NCBI GenBank assembly: GCA_040437565.1
Contig: JBDOQK010000070.1
Span: 62,001-126,000 of the forward strand
DNA length: 64,000 nt
Source of the DNA: Albugo candida
Lineage: Eukaryota > Oomycota > Peronosporomycetes > Albuginales
Direction of reading: 5' to 3'
In this document: piece by piece, positions 10,602-20,574 of the stretch
Layout of the letters: every line of letters begins with the position of its first letter
Numbering within the stretch: position 1 is the stretch's first letter
Program-made: the position numbers and the translations under genes
The notes under the pieces: model-generated
What the model was told of the DNA's origin: nothing
Seen by the model: the letters and a program-made list of their open reading frames with translations, nothing else
Databases searched by the model: none

Positions 10602-11081
10602 TTACGACTCGATCACGAGTCCGAGAATACTCAACAAAATGAGAAAGATGATGTACAAAAGGCTGACGACGATTTCCAGTAGTAAGTGATGCTTTTCAAA
10701 GATAAGGAAACGCGCAAATGGGAATCCCGGGTGTTTTTCTTCGACGCGAGCTTTGACAGAATCGAACAAGGCGTGGATGTACACACTGATATCATGCTCC
10801 TCCTTGATTTCCGCGATGAATTCGGGTTTGAACTTTTTGGCAACAAATTCTTTGATCTTTTTGATAAGTTTTCCGTGCTTCAAGTCGGGCATTTCGAAAT
10901 CAGGAAATTGTTTGTGAAACCAAAGCATCGGTGCGAGTTTTGCGTGAGATTGCACGTTAGGATCGACACGATCCTCCATAACTTGTTGAGAGGCAACGAT
11001 TTCGTATTGTTCCACACGACCACCGAGAATGGAAGGGAGGAAAGTGAGGAGGAGAATGATTGAGGATAAAGTGGTCTTCAT
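10602..11081 (-). CDS. Small predicted secreted/membrane protein, member 1 of a local pair, 159 aa
   Basis: Intronless, with an ATG at 11081. Residues 1-20 look like a signal peptide ending SILGG; the middle is a charged helical domain; residues about 130-157 are a hydrophobic C-terminal segment consistent with a single transmembrane anchor. It is clearly related to the next minus-strand gene: DPNVQS and LWF fall at the same residue numbers (40-45, 53-55) and both have PGFPF before the C-terminal hydrophobic stretch. I recognise no known family. The mature region has no cysteines and no RxLR-type motif. Secretion or membrane location is inferred from hydrophobicity only. Confidence 0.8.
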   Translation of the reverse strand: MKTTLSSIILLLTFLPSILGGRVEQYEIVASQQVMEDRVDPNVQSHAKLAPMLWFHKQFPDFEMPDLKHGKLIKKIKEFVAKKFKPEFIAEIKEEHDISVYIHALFDSVKARVEEKHPGFPFARFLIFEKHHLLLEIVVSLLYIIFLILLSILGLVIES

Positions 11082-11869
11082 TGGCTTGGTGTTTTGTTGA
11101 AAGGATGCGTATTGGAGAATGTAAATTCGAGAGTGAGAATCGGTGGTGAGTCAAATTAGCTGCCTTCCTGCCACTCGGCAATTTTTTAATCGCTTCCTGG
11201 CTTTTTGCAATTAGTCGGAAGGAGGGAAGATTTGACTTCGTAGCCATTGTGCCAACTTTTAGTGAATGGATACGCAGAAAGTTTGTTTTCACTTTTTTAG
11301 TCGAAAACTTCACTTTCTGCCTGATTGAAAAATACTCTGGCTGTGATACAGGTCGACTGATACAAATGAGTGGAAGTTAACCGACTGCTTTCGTATACTG
11401 CGTTGGTTATAAAAAGAACTGCAGGATGCATCGGCTTTCAACCAATCATGGTCGAGAGCTTGATTTTTAGTATACATACTCAATGCAAGCCGATCACCAA
11501 ATACTGATCAGTCATATACAAATTTGCCGTATAGTGGGCCTTGATCTATACGATCAACAGCCAGGAAAATAAAAATCAACTGTGCGCACGGAAATCACAG
11601 GACAGTCGCCGTGTGCTATTGCGCACAAGCTATCATGATCACTCGGACATGCGCTGCATTCAATGAAAAAGCAGATTCGGATCTTTATGTGATGTAAGAG
11701 GCAGTGACACTTAAATTTAAGTTTGTGACCAACATTCACGTGGAATATATCGACATCGCTGTATTTTATGGGTTTACTTCTTCAATCACGGTAAACTATC
11801 TGTAATATTCAAACATTAATGCAATAGTTGAAAGTAGAACCAACGAGTTTATTTACGTGACTCACGACA
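11082..11869. other. Intergenic, no gene seen
   Basis: 788 bp between the two paralogous secreted-protein genes. I see no conserved ORF, RNA gene or transposon sequence. It presumably includes the promoter of member 1 and the terminator of member 2. Confidence 0.5.
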
Positions 11870-12604
11870 TTAATGTTCCTGTTTTAAACCAATCAAATAG
11901 CTGAGGAAAATAAGGTGCATTGTATATAGAGTTTTGATCACAAACGGATGGTCTTCCGAATGGAAAATTTTCAAAAATCGATCGAAAGGAAATCCTGGGA
12001 ATCTTCTTTCCGTGTATTGCCGAGTGGACTGTAAAAGTCCTTTCAAGTACATTTCCATATCGCCTTCTTCCGGTGCATTGCGATAGAAATCCGGTGGAAA
12101 ACGTTCTTTTACGAATTTTTTCACACGATTAAGGAAAGACGGGTGCCTCAATAATGATCCATCGTTGTGAGGGATTCCTGAAAACTCTTTTGTAAACCAA
12201 AGCACAGGCGCATGCATCGAGTTGGACTGCACGTTTGGCTCGACTTTGTTCTGGAGAGTTTGCTGGACAGCAGTTTTGTCGTATTCCGTCCCGCTGTTCT
12301 CATCGAATGCNNNNNNNNNNNNNNNNNNNNNNNNNNNNNNNNNNNNNNNNNNNNNNNNNNNNNNNNNNNNNNNNNNNNNNNNNNNNNNNNNNNNNNNNNN
12401 NNNNNNNNNNTTGTGAGGGATTCCTGAAAACTCTTTTGTAAACCAAAGCACAGGCGCATGCATCGAGTTGGACTGCACGTTTGGCTCGACTTTGTTCTGG
12501 AGAGTTTGCTGGACAGCAGTTTTGTCGTATTCCGTCCCGCTGTTCTCATCGAATGCAACTGAAAGTAGCGCTGTGCATAAGAGTGCGACAATATATTTCA
12601 ACAT
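11870..12604 (-). CDS. Small predicted secreted/membrane protein, member 2 of a local pair, 162 aa after gap collapse
   Basis: ATG at 12604 (MLKYIVALLC), stop at 11870. A 100-N gap lies inside, and its flanks duplicate 146 bp exactly. Removing 246 bp (a multiple of 3) leaves one 162-aa protein. Signal peptide residues 1-18; EPNVQS 40-45 and LWF 53-55 match member 1; PGFPF at 121-125; hydrophobic C-terminus about 138-157. The apparent internal doubling of the N-terminus is an artefact. It shares overall plan and several blocks with the 10602-11081 gene, so the two probably arose by tandem duplication. Function unknown. Confidence 0.8.
   Translation of the reverse strand: MLKYIVALLCTALLSVAFDENSGTEYDKTAVQQTLQNKVEPNVQSNSMHAPVLWFTKEFSGIPHXXXXXXXXXXXXXXXXXXXXXXXXXXXXXXXXXXAFDENSGTEYDKTAVQQTLQNKVEPNVQSNSMHAPVLWFTKEFSGIPHNDGSLLRHPSFLNRVKKFVKERFPPDFYRNAPEEGDMEMYLKGLLQSTRQYTERRFPGFPFDRFLKIFHSEDHPFVIKTLYTMHLIFLSYLIGLKQEH
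12165..12556. repeat. Gap-flanking exact duplication (146 bp, gap 12311-12410)
   Basis: 12165-12310 equals 12411-12556 exactly. It lies inside the secreted-protein gene and is best read as unmerged contig overlap. Confidence 0.9.
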
Positions 12605-13050
12605 TTTTCTTAACAGTCGGAAGAAAATTGATAAATGAGGAGAAAGTGAAGCTTGAGTCAAAACGCTTCTATTTTTTATTTGACTGTTAGCTCAGCGAGC
12701 GTCGTGGCAATGTTATTGGGACTGACTATAGAATGAGTGAAGGGATCCGAGGTGACTAAAGGTACGGAAAAGTTGATGCCTCACACGATATGAAGTTGGG
12801 TTACTATTGCAATAAAATGTCTCTAGGGCAATATGGCAATTCATATATGAATTGTGAACAGATACTGCCGTAATGACTTGGGACCGAAGGAATTCATAGC
12901 CACAACTACTCGGTCAAGAGCGTTTGACGGGCGAGTGCAGTCATTCGTCAAAATAAGTAAAGTTGATAGAAAGAATCCCAACACGTCAAAATTACAGTTT
13001 TGCTCGATTTTAGCTTACGTGTATACCTCATAGCAAGTATCAAAATGTAA
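12605..13050. other. Intergenic, no gene seen
   Basis: 446 bp between the start of the secreted-protein gene and the 3' end of the BAP31-like gene. No supported feature. Confidence 0.5.
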
Positions 13051-14049
13051 TTATTCCGCTTTCTTACGTGCTTCTGCAAACATGAAATCGTAATCTTGAA
13101 TTTGACTCTTAAGTGCATCTCTTTCTTGTTCCAGCGTTGTCAAATCTTTTGCTTGCTTGCGAATCGTTTCTTCCTTCACCGACAGCTTTTTCTCTGTATC
13201 TTTTGTCACCAACAGAGTTTTTTCTTCCAGCAATTGCATGAACGCCGAGTTTTGACCATTTGCCTGTTTTTGTAATATCTCGACTTGACGTTTCAACTGC
13301 TCCCTTTCTTTTTCTACCAATTGCAATTGTGTTTGAAAAGTACTATTTTCATCCAATAATCGCTCTAATATCGGTTTGCCCTCGGAATCTTTTTCTTGAT
13401 CGCTTGTATCGGATTTTATCAAGCTCGTCAGCTTTTGCATTTTTACTTTGGCCACCTCTTGCTCTTCCAGCAGAGATTTGAATCCTGCAGACGCGCCTTC
13501 TGCTTGTTTCCGCATAGCCTGCAAGCTTTTGTCCAGGCGTATGTTGGTCTCAATAGAATGATACACCAAACGCAAGAGCCTAAAATAATGTAAAAACGAG
13601 TTGACTGGGAATCAAATGCAATCGTACAAGAATAGGAAGAGGCTGAATCCGGTGATGTATAGATCACGTTGCGCTGTGAGCAATCGAATACGCATCCCAT
13701 CGCTTAACATTGCATCCGACATGTAATAACTCGCGCACGTGTGCGCATTTGCTGCAGAAAAGATAAGTTTTCATGAATGCGCTATAGATAGTGTACGTAC
13801 ACAGAAACAAAATGACGACGACAGCAAGTATGATATTGCTAGTGTACAAACACGAATTTAGGCGTGAATATGAGCATATTCGAACGGTACGTACGCAGTA
13901 TTACTGGCAATCGAATTCTTGCCGCCCAGGTGACACGATAAGAATTGAACGATTCTCTGCGCTCCAGTTTTCCCAAACGGCAAGCTCAACAGGAGACAGA
14001 TCATTGCCTCCAAGCACATTAGCCAAAACATGAGATAATTTAGCAACAT
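13051..14049 (-). CDS. BAP31-like ER membrane protein, 281 aa, 4 exons
   Basis: Exons 14049-13895, 13838-13801, 13751-13628 and 13579-13051 splice in frame (846 nt including the stop) over introns of 56, 49 and 48 nt. The N-terminus has three hydrophobic segments (MLLNYLMFWLMCLEAM; NIILAVVVILFLC; LYITGFSLFLFLLLRLVY), with TAQRDLYITGF matching the conserved BAP29/BAP31 segment. A long coiled coil rich in Lys and Glu follows (NIRLDKSLQAMRKQAEGAS onwards). The last four residues are KKAE, a KKxx dilysine ER-retrieval signal placed as in animal BAP31. In animals this family escorts ER membrane proteins; that role is inherited from the family. A shorter paralogue lies at 20575-21533. Confidence 0.92.
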
Positions 14050-14219
14050 TGCTGTAGCAAAGTGAGTCGAATGAATTTCCAATCACGTTCTTTTAATTCT
14101 TAGGTTCGATACTTAAGTATTCTCCAGTTGCGATTCATGTGCGAAAAACCCTACCCACATTAATACAAAGTACTAATTAAGGAACCTATCCAACGTCTTC
14201 GCACTTATGCAAAGTTTGT

Positions 14220-15899
14220 TTATAAATCCAGCAACATTCGTGTCGGATCCTCGATAGTTTCCGCGATAAACTTTAAAAAAAGAACAGCTTCACGTCCATC
14301 GATAATACGATGATCGTACGTAAGCGCTAAGTACATCATCGGTCGTGCCACAATCTTGCCATCCAATACAACAGGTCGCATTTTCGTCGCATGCATTCCT
14401 AAAATTCCAGACTGAGGAAGATTGATTATCGGTGTACCCATCAAGGAGCCAAATACGCCACCATTCGAAATGGTGAAATTTCCGCCAGTCATTTCCTCCA
14501 GTGTGATTTTTCCTGTGCGCGCGCGCTCCGCTAATTCTGTCAATTGCTTCTCAATTTCTGCAAAGGTCAAAGACTCGGTATTTCGGATCACTGGCGTCAC
14601 TAATCCTTTCGGCGTTGAGACGGCCACATTCACATCCACAAAGTCGCGATAAATAATCTCTTGATTCTCGTCGTCGATCATTGCATTCACGCCTGGAATG
14701 TAGAGTAGTGCATGCGATGCTGCTTTCACGAATGCCGACATGAAACCCAGTTTTACTCCGTGTTTGGACTCGAATGCTTCTTTGTATTGCTTTCGTAATT
14801 GCATAAGATTCGTCATGTCCACTTCTTGGAATGTTGTCAGGCTCGCAGCAGTATTTTGTGATTCTTTTAGTCGCTCTGCGGTACGAATTCGCATACGACT
14901 CATTTTTTCACGACGAGTCGAACGTTCAGGTGATTTGTACAGTGGGGTCACAGTGTTTTTCTCAATAGGAGCAGGTTTTGGATCGTTTTCCTTTGGTTCT
15001 GGAGCTTTGGATGGAGCAGTGTGTGTGTTTGTTTCGGGTGGCGGGGCGCTTTGTTTGAGCTCCTGCTGTGTTTCTTCATGTGGCGATTGATCGTTTGAAG
15101 GAGATATTCGAAACAATGGAGCGTCTATCTGCACCATTTCATCCACTTTAGCCAGCATCTCTTCAAGTATGCCCGATTTCGGAGATCGAATGTCCACACT
15201 CACCTTATCCGTTTCGATAACCACGACCACTTCATCCTTTTTGACGTGGTCTCCTTTCTCCTTGACCCACTGGACGATGGTTCCCTCCGAAATGGAATCG
15301 CCCATGGATGGTACACGTACGACTTCGGCCGCATTCCGATTCGTTTCCTGATTCTGAGAATTTGGATGCGCCTCCTTTGAGACTTCCTGATCTGATTTCT
15401 GATTCTGATCAGAGCGTTCAGAATTCTGATTCTTGTCAGATTCGATGCTTTTTGGATCGCTTTCCACTGAACGATCCGGATTCGTATTTAGCTGAAATAA
15501 GGGTGCTCCAACATTGACATTTTGGTCAATAGTGGCCAATTGTTTTTCCAAAATGCCAGAAATAGGAGAGCGTACATCCACACTCACTTTATCGGTTTCT
15601 AGAATGACTATCACTTCATCTTGTTCCACGCTTTCACCGCATTTTTTTACCCATTCAACTACGGTTCCTTCTGATATAGAATCTCCCATAGAAGGAACGT
15701 TGATCGTCTCAGTAGAAAACGTCCTGTTGTAAGGTCTTGATGAAGCACCGGATTGAGACAATGAAGTGAGATACATTTGACCAGAAGGACGAGATGCGTA
15801 GCGATGTTGCAGTAAATCAACTCTGTGGGATGTAGTGTATCTACGAAGAGAAAAAGGTCTCCATACCGTCACACGTAACATTTTCGGAAAGCGTTGCAT
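14220..15899 (-). CDS. Dihydrolipoyllysine succinyltransferase, E2 of 2-oxoglutarate dehydrogenase, 559 aa
   Basis: Transfers succinyl groups to CoA in the mitochondrial 2-oxoglutarate dehydrogenase complex. Intronless, ATG 15899. Residues 1-60 are rich in Arg and Ser and lack acids (mitochondrial presequence). Two lipoyl domains follow, each with ETDKVSVD: lipoyl lysines about K104 and K232. They are joined by a Ser/Asp/Gln-rich linker, and a Pro/Glu/Thr-rich linker leads to the catalytic domain from about residue 325. The HxxxDG motif is in YDHRIIDGREAV (H530, D534), and the protein ends LLDL as usual for this E2. I see no peripheral-subunit-binding domain. Two lipoyl domains are unusual; most characterised E2o proteins have one. 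Confidence 0.96.
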   Translation of the reverse strand: MQRFPKMLRVTVWRPFSLRRYTTSHRVDLLQHRYASRPSGQMYLTSLSQSGASSRPYNRTFSTETINVPSMGDSISEGTVVEWVKKCGESVEQDEVIVILETDKVSVDVRSPISGILEKQLATIDQNVNVGAPLFQLNTNPDRSVESDPKSIESDKNQNSERSDQNQKSDQEVSKEAHPNSQNQETNRNAAEVVRVPSMGDSISEGTIVQWVKEKGDHVKKDEVVVVIETDKVSVDIRSPKSGILEEMLAKVDEMVQIDAPLFRISPSNDQSPHEETQQELKQSAPPPETNTHTAPSKAPEPKENDPKPAPIEKNTVTPLYKSPERSTRREKMSRMRIRTAERLKESQNTAASLTTFQEVDMTNLMQLRKQYKEAFESKHGVKLGFMSAFVKAASHALLYIPGVNAMIDDENQEIIYRDFVDVNVAVSTPKGLVTPVIRNTESLTFAEIEKQLTELAERARTGKITLEEMTGGNFTISNGGVFGSLMGTPIINLPQSGILGMHATKMRPVVLDGKIVARPMMYLALTYDHRIIDGREAVLFLKFIAETIEDPTRMLLDL

Positions 15900-16000
15900 C
15901 CGAAGAGTGAGATATTCGAATTTGGCGTCGGATTTGTATCGTACTTAAACGAGTGGATAGGAAAATTACGGTCATTTACGGTAATTCTTACAATCAAAAA

Positions 16001-16953
16001 ATGAGTTTTCGGATGCATTTCGGCTCTAAAGCGAATAAAAAGTCGTCAAAAAGTGAAAAAAAGTTCGGTTTATTCAAACCATTCGATACAACCAAATCAG
16101 ATGATTCAAAGGATACTAGCAACGCGCTAAATACGGCAAGTACGTCCTCACGTTCTCTATCAAATCCAAAATTTACTGTCCCGGCGTCTAAATCGATCAC
16201 AACGCACCATAAACGCATGCATGAAGAAGCTCTGGCACAAGATCCTTCGATTTTTGACTACGATGCCGTCTACGACACCATACACGCACCTAAACCATTA
16301 AATACCTCCCAGAAGCTGTCTTCCACACAAAAGGTACACAAGCACATCGTTGCTAACTGCAACCTAACACTTTCTAACAGAAGCCAAAGTATATTAACGC
16401 AATAATGGAAAAAGCCAAAATTCGTGAAATGGAACACGAGCGTATCCGAGAGCGACGATTACAGCGTGAAAGAGAGGAAGAAGAGGAGCAATATGGTGAG
16501 AAAGAGAAGCTGATTTCCGCCTCGTACAAACGTAAACTCATGGAACGAAAGGAATGGGAATTGGAAGACATGCGACTCGAGAAGCAAGAACAGACACAAG
16601 ACGTTCGTCTACGAGGTGAAGAAGGAATGGCTGCATTTTACGCGAATCTCACGACCAAAAATATCGCTTTGGGTGGTAATATTGAAGCTGCTACGAGTGC
16701 TTATACGGTGAAAGAAGCTGATGAGACAAATGACAAAAAGGAGAACGTTGAGGTCAAAAGGAAGCGAGCGGCAGAAATGGAGGACGCCGAGATCAAACAG
16801 AACCCATCAGAAGAAAACGAGACTGAATTTACATCATTATTGGCAGACGAGCCTTCATCCGTTAAAAGGAAGAAAGAAGTGGAGAAACGGAGTGAAGACG
16901 TTATTGCTGCGGCTAAAGCACGTTTCCTGGCGAGAAAATCCGAGCGTCAATAG
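16001..16953 (+). CDS. NSRP1-like (nuclear speckle splicing regulator 1) protein, 301 aa, 2 exons
   Basis: Exons 16001-16333 and 16381-16953 join in phase 0 over a 47-nt GTACAC...CAG intron. The conserved family signature is split by the intron: FDYDAVYD in exon 1, then KPKYINAIMEKAKIRE, a long Arg/Glu-rich helix, ISASYKRKLMERKEWE and MAAFYANL in exon 2. This order matches NSRP1/CCDC55 (DUF2040), a coiled-coil nuclear-speckle protein affecting alternative splicing in animals. The N-terminus is Ser/Lys-rich. A second in-frame ATG at 16013 could be used instead. The 3' end lies 33 bp from that of the convergent homeobox gene. Confidence 0.88.
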
Positions 16954-16986
16954 GTTCCGCGATACGAATAGATCGTTGTCTATTTC

Positions 16987-18219
16987 TCAGTCATTGCGCA
17001 CTCTATCGCAATAATGTGATAATGGAATGGATTGTTGGTTTAGTCGAAGTAGGGAGCACACTGCCAAAACTTCCAAATCCTGAAATCGATCACATTTTTC
17101 ATTCTTCCTCAGCATTGACGATTTTGGATGACACGTAGCAAAGCACTCGTTTGAGTTGATAGAACTGGGTTGCGGATACTTTGGTTCCAAAGAGATGTCA
17201 TTTCTCGATATTAAGTGGGAGATGGGGGCCAATGGACGTGTCAATGGACGCTTTCGATTCAGAATATTGAGATTACATTGCGGGCTCCAGGCGAAGTTTG
17301 GAGAGGATGCGTTTGATTCGATGTGGGTATCTGTATTTGGAGTGTGTACATGAAATGAGGATATATTATTCTTCTTCGGTTTCGGCGTTTGACTTTGAAT
17401 TGAAGACGATATGAGATTTTCGGCAAGTGTTGTGTACACATGAGGGAAGGATTCATTGTGATGATTCGATATCGGCGTGGATACATTTATCAGAGGCGTG
17501 TCATTGTGATCCGAATGTGAATTGTCTTCGTGGATCGAGGAGGAGTTGTGAGGTTGTAGAGGTATTGAGGACGTGCTAGCATTTGCGAGAATATCCACGG
17601 GTGGGTTTCCACCTCGAGGACCACCTCGACCCGTCGATAGAAATCGCTTGACTTCAACACCCGACTGGCGTAATACGGGTTGCCATAACCGTTTTCGCGC
17701 ATTTGTAAACCAGTTCGATAACTGTTTCATGTCAATTCCCGTCTCATTGACCAGTTTTTCCTTTTCTTCCTCATTCGGGTACGGATGAATGAAATGTTCT
17801 GGAGAAAACATCCATGCTTTCAAGATATTTTTGGCTTGCGCGTTGAGGGTGCCTCGTCGCGTCCCCTTTTTTTTGAACGAAGAATCATCCGAATGAAGTG
17901 CAGAAGGATTCAAGGCGGAATGTTTCGGTGGCGTTATCACTTTAACGTCGGGCGACGTGAGGGGACACGACTTGGGTTCTGATTGTGAGGCTGAATGAGG
18001 TGTCTCACAGAAGGACGGTGTGATCGTGTATACAGTATACTTTTCATCAGGTGCTTGTGGCAGTATACAATGAGTTGGTGCGCTTTCTGCTGTGAAAAAA
18101 TCCGGTGCGTCGGTTTGTGTGCGTACTCTGTTCAAAAGATTGACCCGATTCGGTGACGACGTCATGGAGGGTGCAATTGAGAGCATGAGATTTGAGTATC
18201 TGGCCGGAGCACTTGACAT
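16987..18219 (-). CDS. TALE-class homeodomain protein, about 410 aa
   Basis: The frame is open to 18345 but its first ATG is at 18219, used here; an upstream exon starting at the ATG at 18553 is possible but I found no convincing splice pair. The homeodomain (about residues 119-182 from this ATG) contains HPYPNEEEKEKLV, the proline-containing TALE extension between helices 1 and 2, and helix 3 as LSNWFTNARKRLW with the expected W-F-N-x-R core. The flanks are Ser/Pro/Asn-rich and low complexity. TALE proteins are DNA-binding regulators, often heterodimeric; target and partner are unknown here. No MEINOX/KNOX partner domain is seen. Confidence 0.88.
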   Translation of the reverse strand: MSSAPARYSNLMLSIAPSMTSSPNRVNLLNRVRTQTDAPDFFTAESAPTHCILPQAPDEKYTVYTITPSFCETPHSASQSEPKSCPLTSPDVKVITPPKHSALNPSALHSDDSSFKKKGTRRGTLNAQAKNILKAWMFSPEHFIHPYPNEEEKEKLVNETGIDMKQLSNWFTNARKRLWQPVLRQSGVEVKRFLSTGRGGPRGGNPPVDILANASTSSIPLQPHNSSSIHEDNSHSDHNDTPLINVSTPISNHHNESFPHVYTTLAENLISSSIQSQTPKPKKNNISSFHVHTPNTDTHIESNASSPNFAWSPQCNLNILNRKRPLTRPLAPISHLISRNDISLEPKYPQPSSINSNECFATCHPKSSMLRKNEKCDRFQDLEVLAVCSLLRLNQQSIPLSHYCDRVRND

Positions 18220-18828
18220 GTGCTTGCAACCGGTTCTGTTCAATTCACTTGTCAATGCTGGCTTGAAAGTGAGACGCGGGGAAGAAGAAGCGAGGTGAAA
18301 GTTCGTGACACGTTTTGACGTTGAGTGCAGTGAGAAATGCTTCAACCCGTTTCCTTTGTCAAAGTCTCTTGGCGTGGGTCCGTCTTATCAATTCAAAAAT
18401 CAGATATGAAAAGCATTGAATAGCCTTGTGAGCCGTTGCCATCACTGTTACTTTCAAGTTTCTGTTATTTGATTGTTGAGGTGGCGTTGATGAGGCTTCA
18501 AGGTTCTGCCCTTTGAGGGTTCGACTCTTCAACTTGATATGCAAATCACACATTTGGTACTGATTGGGTTCCGTTACCAGAACAGTAATTTAATAAGGCG
18601 CTACATGATCCGCCAATCAAAATAGGATTTCCATGGCAAATCATTACAATGATAATTTCACAAGTTTGCGTAGACAAGTATAGCGTCGCGTCAGCTCGTC
18701 ATGTATACTACGACGCGATCCGAATCAACAGTCGTGTATAGTATGAGGCTTGTTACATGAGAAAATTGACTTGTCCCCTTCTTGTATTCACTAACTTAAC
18801 AAAAGTTCGATCCTTAACACGAGTCGTC
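18220..18828. other. Upstream region of homeobox gene and 3' flank of eL14
   Basis: About 610 bp. An ATG-initiated frame at 18553-18359 (-) could be a 5' exon of the homeobox gene, but phase-compatible GT-AG sites are poor. Nothing else is recognised. Confidence 0.4.
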
Positions 18829-19298
18829 TTAGTTTTTGCGAGAAGCAGCCAAGGACTTCTTGACAAGAGTCGATTTTTGTTTCCGTGCAATCATGGTCTT
18901 GAACCGGTCAAAGTCATTGCACTGAGCTCGAGTAACCTTTTTGCTCAGTTTCTTTGCCCACGCGGTATTGTTCCATTTCTCCACGATCGATCCCTTCTGC
19001 AGGGCTTGTTTCAAGGTTTTCTCACGCGGTTGACGAGGTACTTGGACGACAAGATCGGTCAATGCAAGCCGTTTGAAAGGAATCACTTGACGTCTGACAC
19101 CGGTTACTGATTCCGGTCCGTCTATAAGTGCTTTATTTTCATCCAATACATCGATGATGGTCGCGATTTTGCCACAGTCAGGTCCGTAATTTACTAGCGC
19201 AACACGTCCAATAGTTACAAATCGGGTAAAAGTCTATAGTGAACACAAGTGTTGTAAACAACGGAGCGCATCAGCAACGTGACATAACTTCCTACCAT
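18829..19298 (-). CDS. Ribosomal protein eL14, 135 aa, 2 exons
   Basis: Component of the large cytosolic ribosomal subunit. Exon 1 is just the ATG (19298-19296). A 62-nt GTAGGA...TAG intron follows, then exon 2 at 19233-18829. The spliced start reads M-TFTRFVTIGRVALVNYGP, followed by GKIATIIDVLDENKALIDGP and a basic C-terminus with KWNNTAWAKKL, all typical of eL14; length is normal. Without the one-codon exon the gene has no suitable ATG. It is transcribed divergently from uL18 with 201 bp between the start codons, suggesting coordinated expression. Confidence 0.95.
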
Positions 19299-19499
19299 TT
19301 TTGTCTGCGCCCAATCAAGTTACTAAGTTTTCGTTGCGCACCACCCACTGGTTCACCTACACCTTTACCGATCTTATCCAATGATCATGTCTAAACCATC
19401 AAACGTACCAGATCTTAAGTTCGTAATAGTCTGCTGCAAAATCGCAACGCTTTCAGTGGCTGCTAACAGTTTCATTCTGCGCTCTTTTCTTACTCAGCC
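19299..19499. promoter_or_regulatory. Divergent promoter between two ribosomal protein genes
   Basis: 201 bp separate the ATGs of eL14 (-) and uL18 (+). About 20 bp before the uL18 ATG lies TTCATTCTGC followed by a pyrimidine stretch, resembling an oomycete initiator. The match is by eye. Confidence 0.45.
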
Positions 19500-20405
19500 A
19501 TGACGTTTGTTAAGGTCACCAAGAACAAAGCTTATTTCAAACGATATCAGGTCAAATATCGCCGTCGTCGTGAAGGAAAGACGGATTATCGTGCCCGAAA
19601 ACGACTCATCACGCAAGATAAAAACAAATACAACTCACCAAAATATCGTTTAGTGGTTCGTATCACAAACACTAAAGTTATTTGTCAAATTGCGTACGCG
19701 GAAATTGATGGTGACAAGATTCTCGCTGAAGCGACATCAACCGAGTTGCCTCGCTACGGGCTCAAAGTCGGATTCAAAAACTATTCGGCTGCATATGCAA
19801 CAGGTTTATTGCTTGGTCGACGAGTTCTCCAAACACTTGGACTCGATGAAAAGTACGAAGGCAACACTGAAGTTGATGCTGAAGTTGTGAAAACGGAAGT
19901 AAACGGGCGAACTTACTACGTGAATGAAGTTGCAGACGACGGTCGTCCGTTCCGCTGTTATTTGGATGTTGGTCTTCGTACGACCACAACGGGAAACCGT
20001 GTGTTTGGTGCACTCAAGGGAGCAATTGACGCCGGTTTGGACATTCCACACAGTGTGAAACGCTTTCCAGGATACGATCGTGAAAGCGATAAGTACGATG
20101 CCGAAGTTCACCGCGACCGCATCTTTGGCATTCACATCAGCGACCACATGAAAGAGCTGGCAGAAGATGATCCAGAGATGTTGAAGACCCAATACGCGGG
20201 TTACGTCAAAGCTGAAATCGACCCGGATGACATGGAAGATCTGTACACTCAGGTGCACCAAGCCATTCGTGAAGATCCGTCGCGTGCACCTAAAACGGAG
20301 ATGCAATTCGACAAAAAGTACAAACGACCTGCGAAACGTTCCCGCCAACAACGCGCAGCTAGAGTCGCGCAGAAAAAAGCGTACGCTAAGAGTAAGGAAG
20401 AATGA
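19500..20405 (+). CDS. Ribosomal protein uL18 (RPL5), 301 aa
   Basis: Large-subunit protein that binds 5S rRNA. Intronless, ATG 19500. Diagnostic blocks include [68 protein letters not shown] helix ([15 protein letters not shown]), [20 protein letters not shown] and the basic C-terminal tail. Length is normal for eukaryotic RPL5 and no defect is visible. Confidence 0.98.
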   Translation: MTFVKVTKNKAYFKRYQVKYRRRREGKTDYRARKRLITQDKNKYNSPKYRLVVRITNTKVICQIAYAEIDGDKILAEATSTELPRYGLKVGFKNYSAAYATGLLLGRRVLQTLGLDEKYEGNTEVDAEVVKTEVNGRTYYVNEVADDGRPFRCYLDVGLRTTTTGNRVFGALKGAIDAGLDIPHSVKRFPGYDRESDKYDAEVHRDRIFGIHISDHMKELAEDDPEMLKTQYAGYVKAEIDPDDMEDLYTQVHQAIREDPSRAPKTEMQFDKKYKRPAKRSRQQRAARVAQKKAYAKSKEE

Positions 20406-20574
20406 AATTTGGGTCTCTGACGCTAATTTTTGATAAGAAAAGAGCCGTTCTTGTAATTTTCATAATGTGATGTGTTGAGACATTTGGGACGGGTGAGAGT
20501 GTCTCATGGATACCGGGAGGCTGTTGACAACTTGTTTTTCCCAGTTGTGATTGATTCAACGCAAGTTGGGAAAA

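Noticed and set aside
12165-12556. Internal duplication of the secreted protein N-terminus
   Set aside because: Same gap artefact; 146 bp are identical at nucleotide level.
19806-20351. 181-codon ORF antisense to uL18
   Set aside because: Shadow of the highly conserved ribosomal gene.
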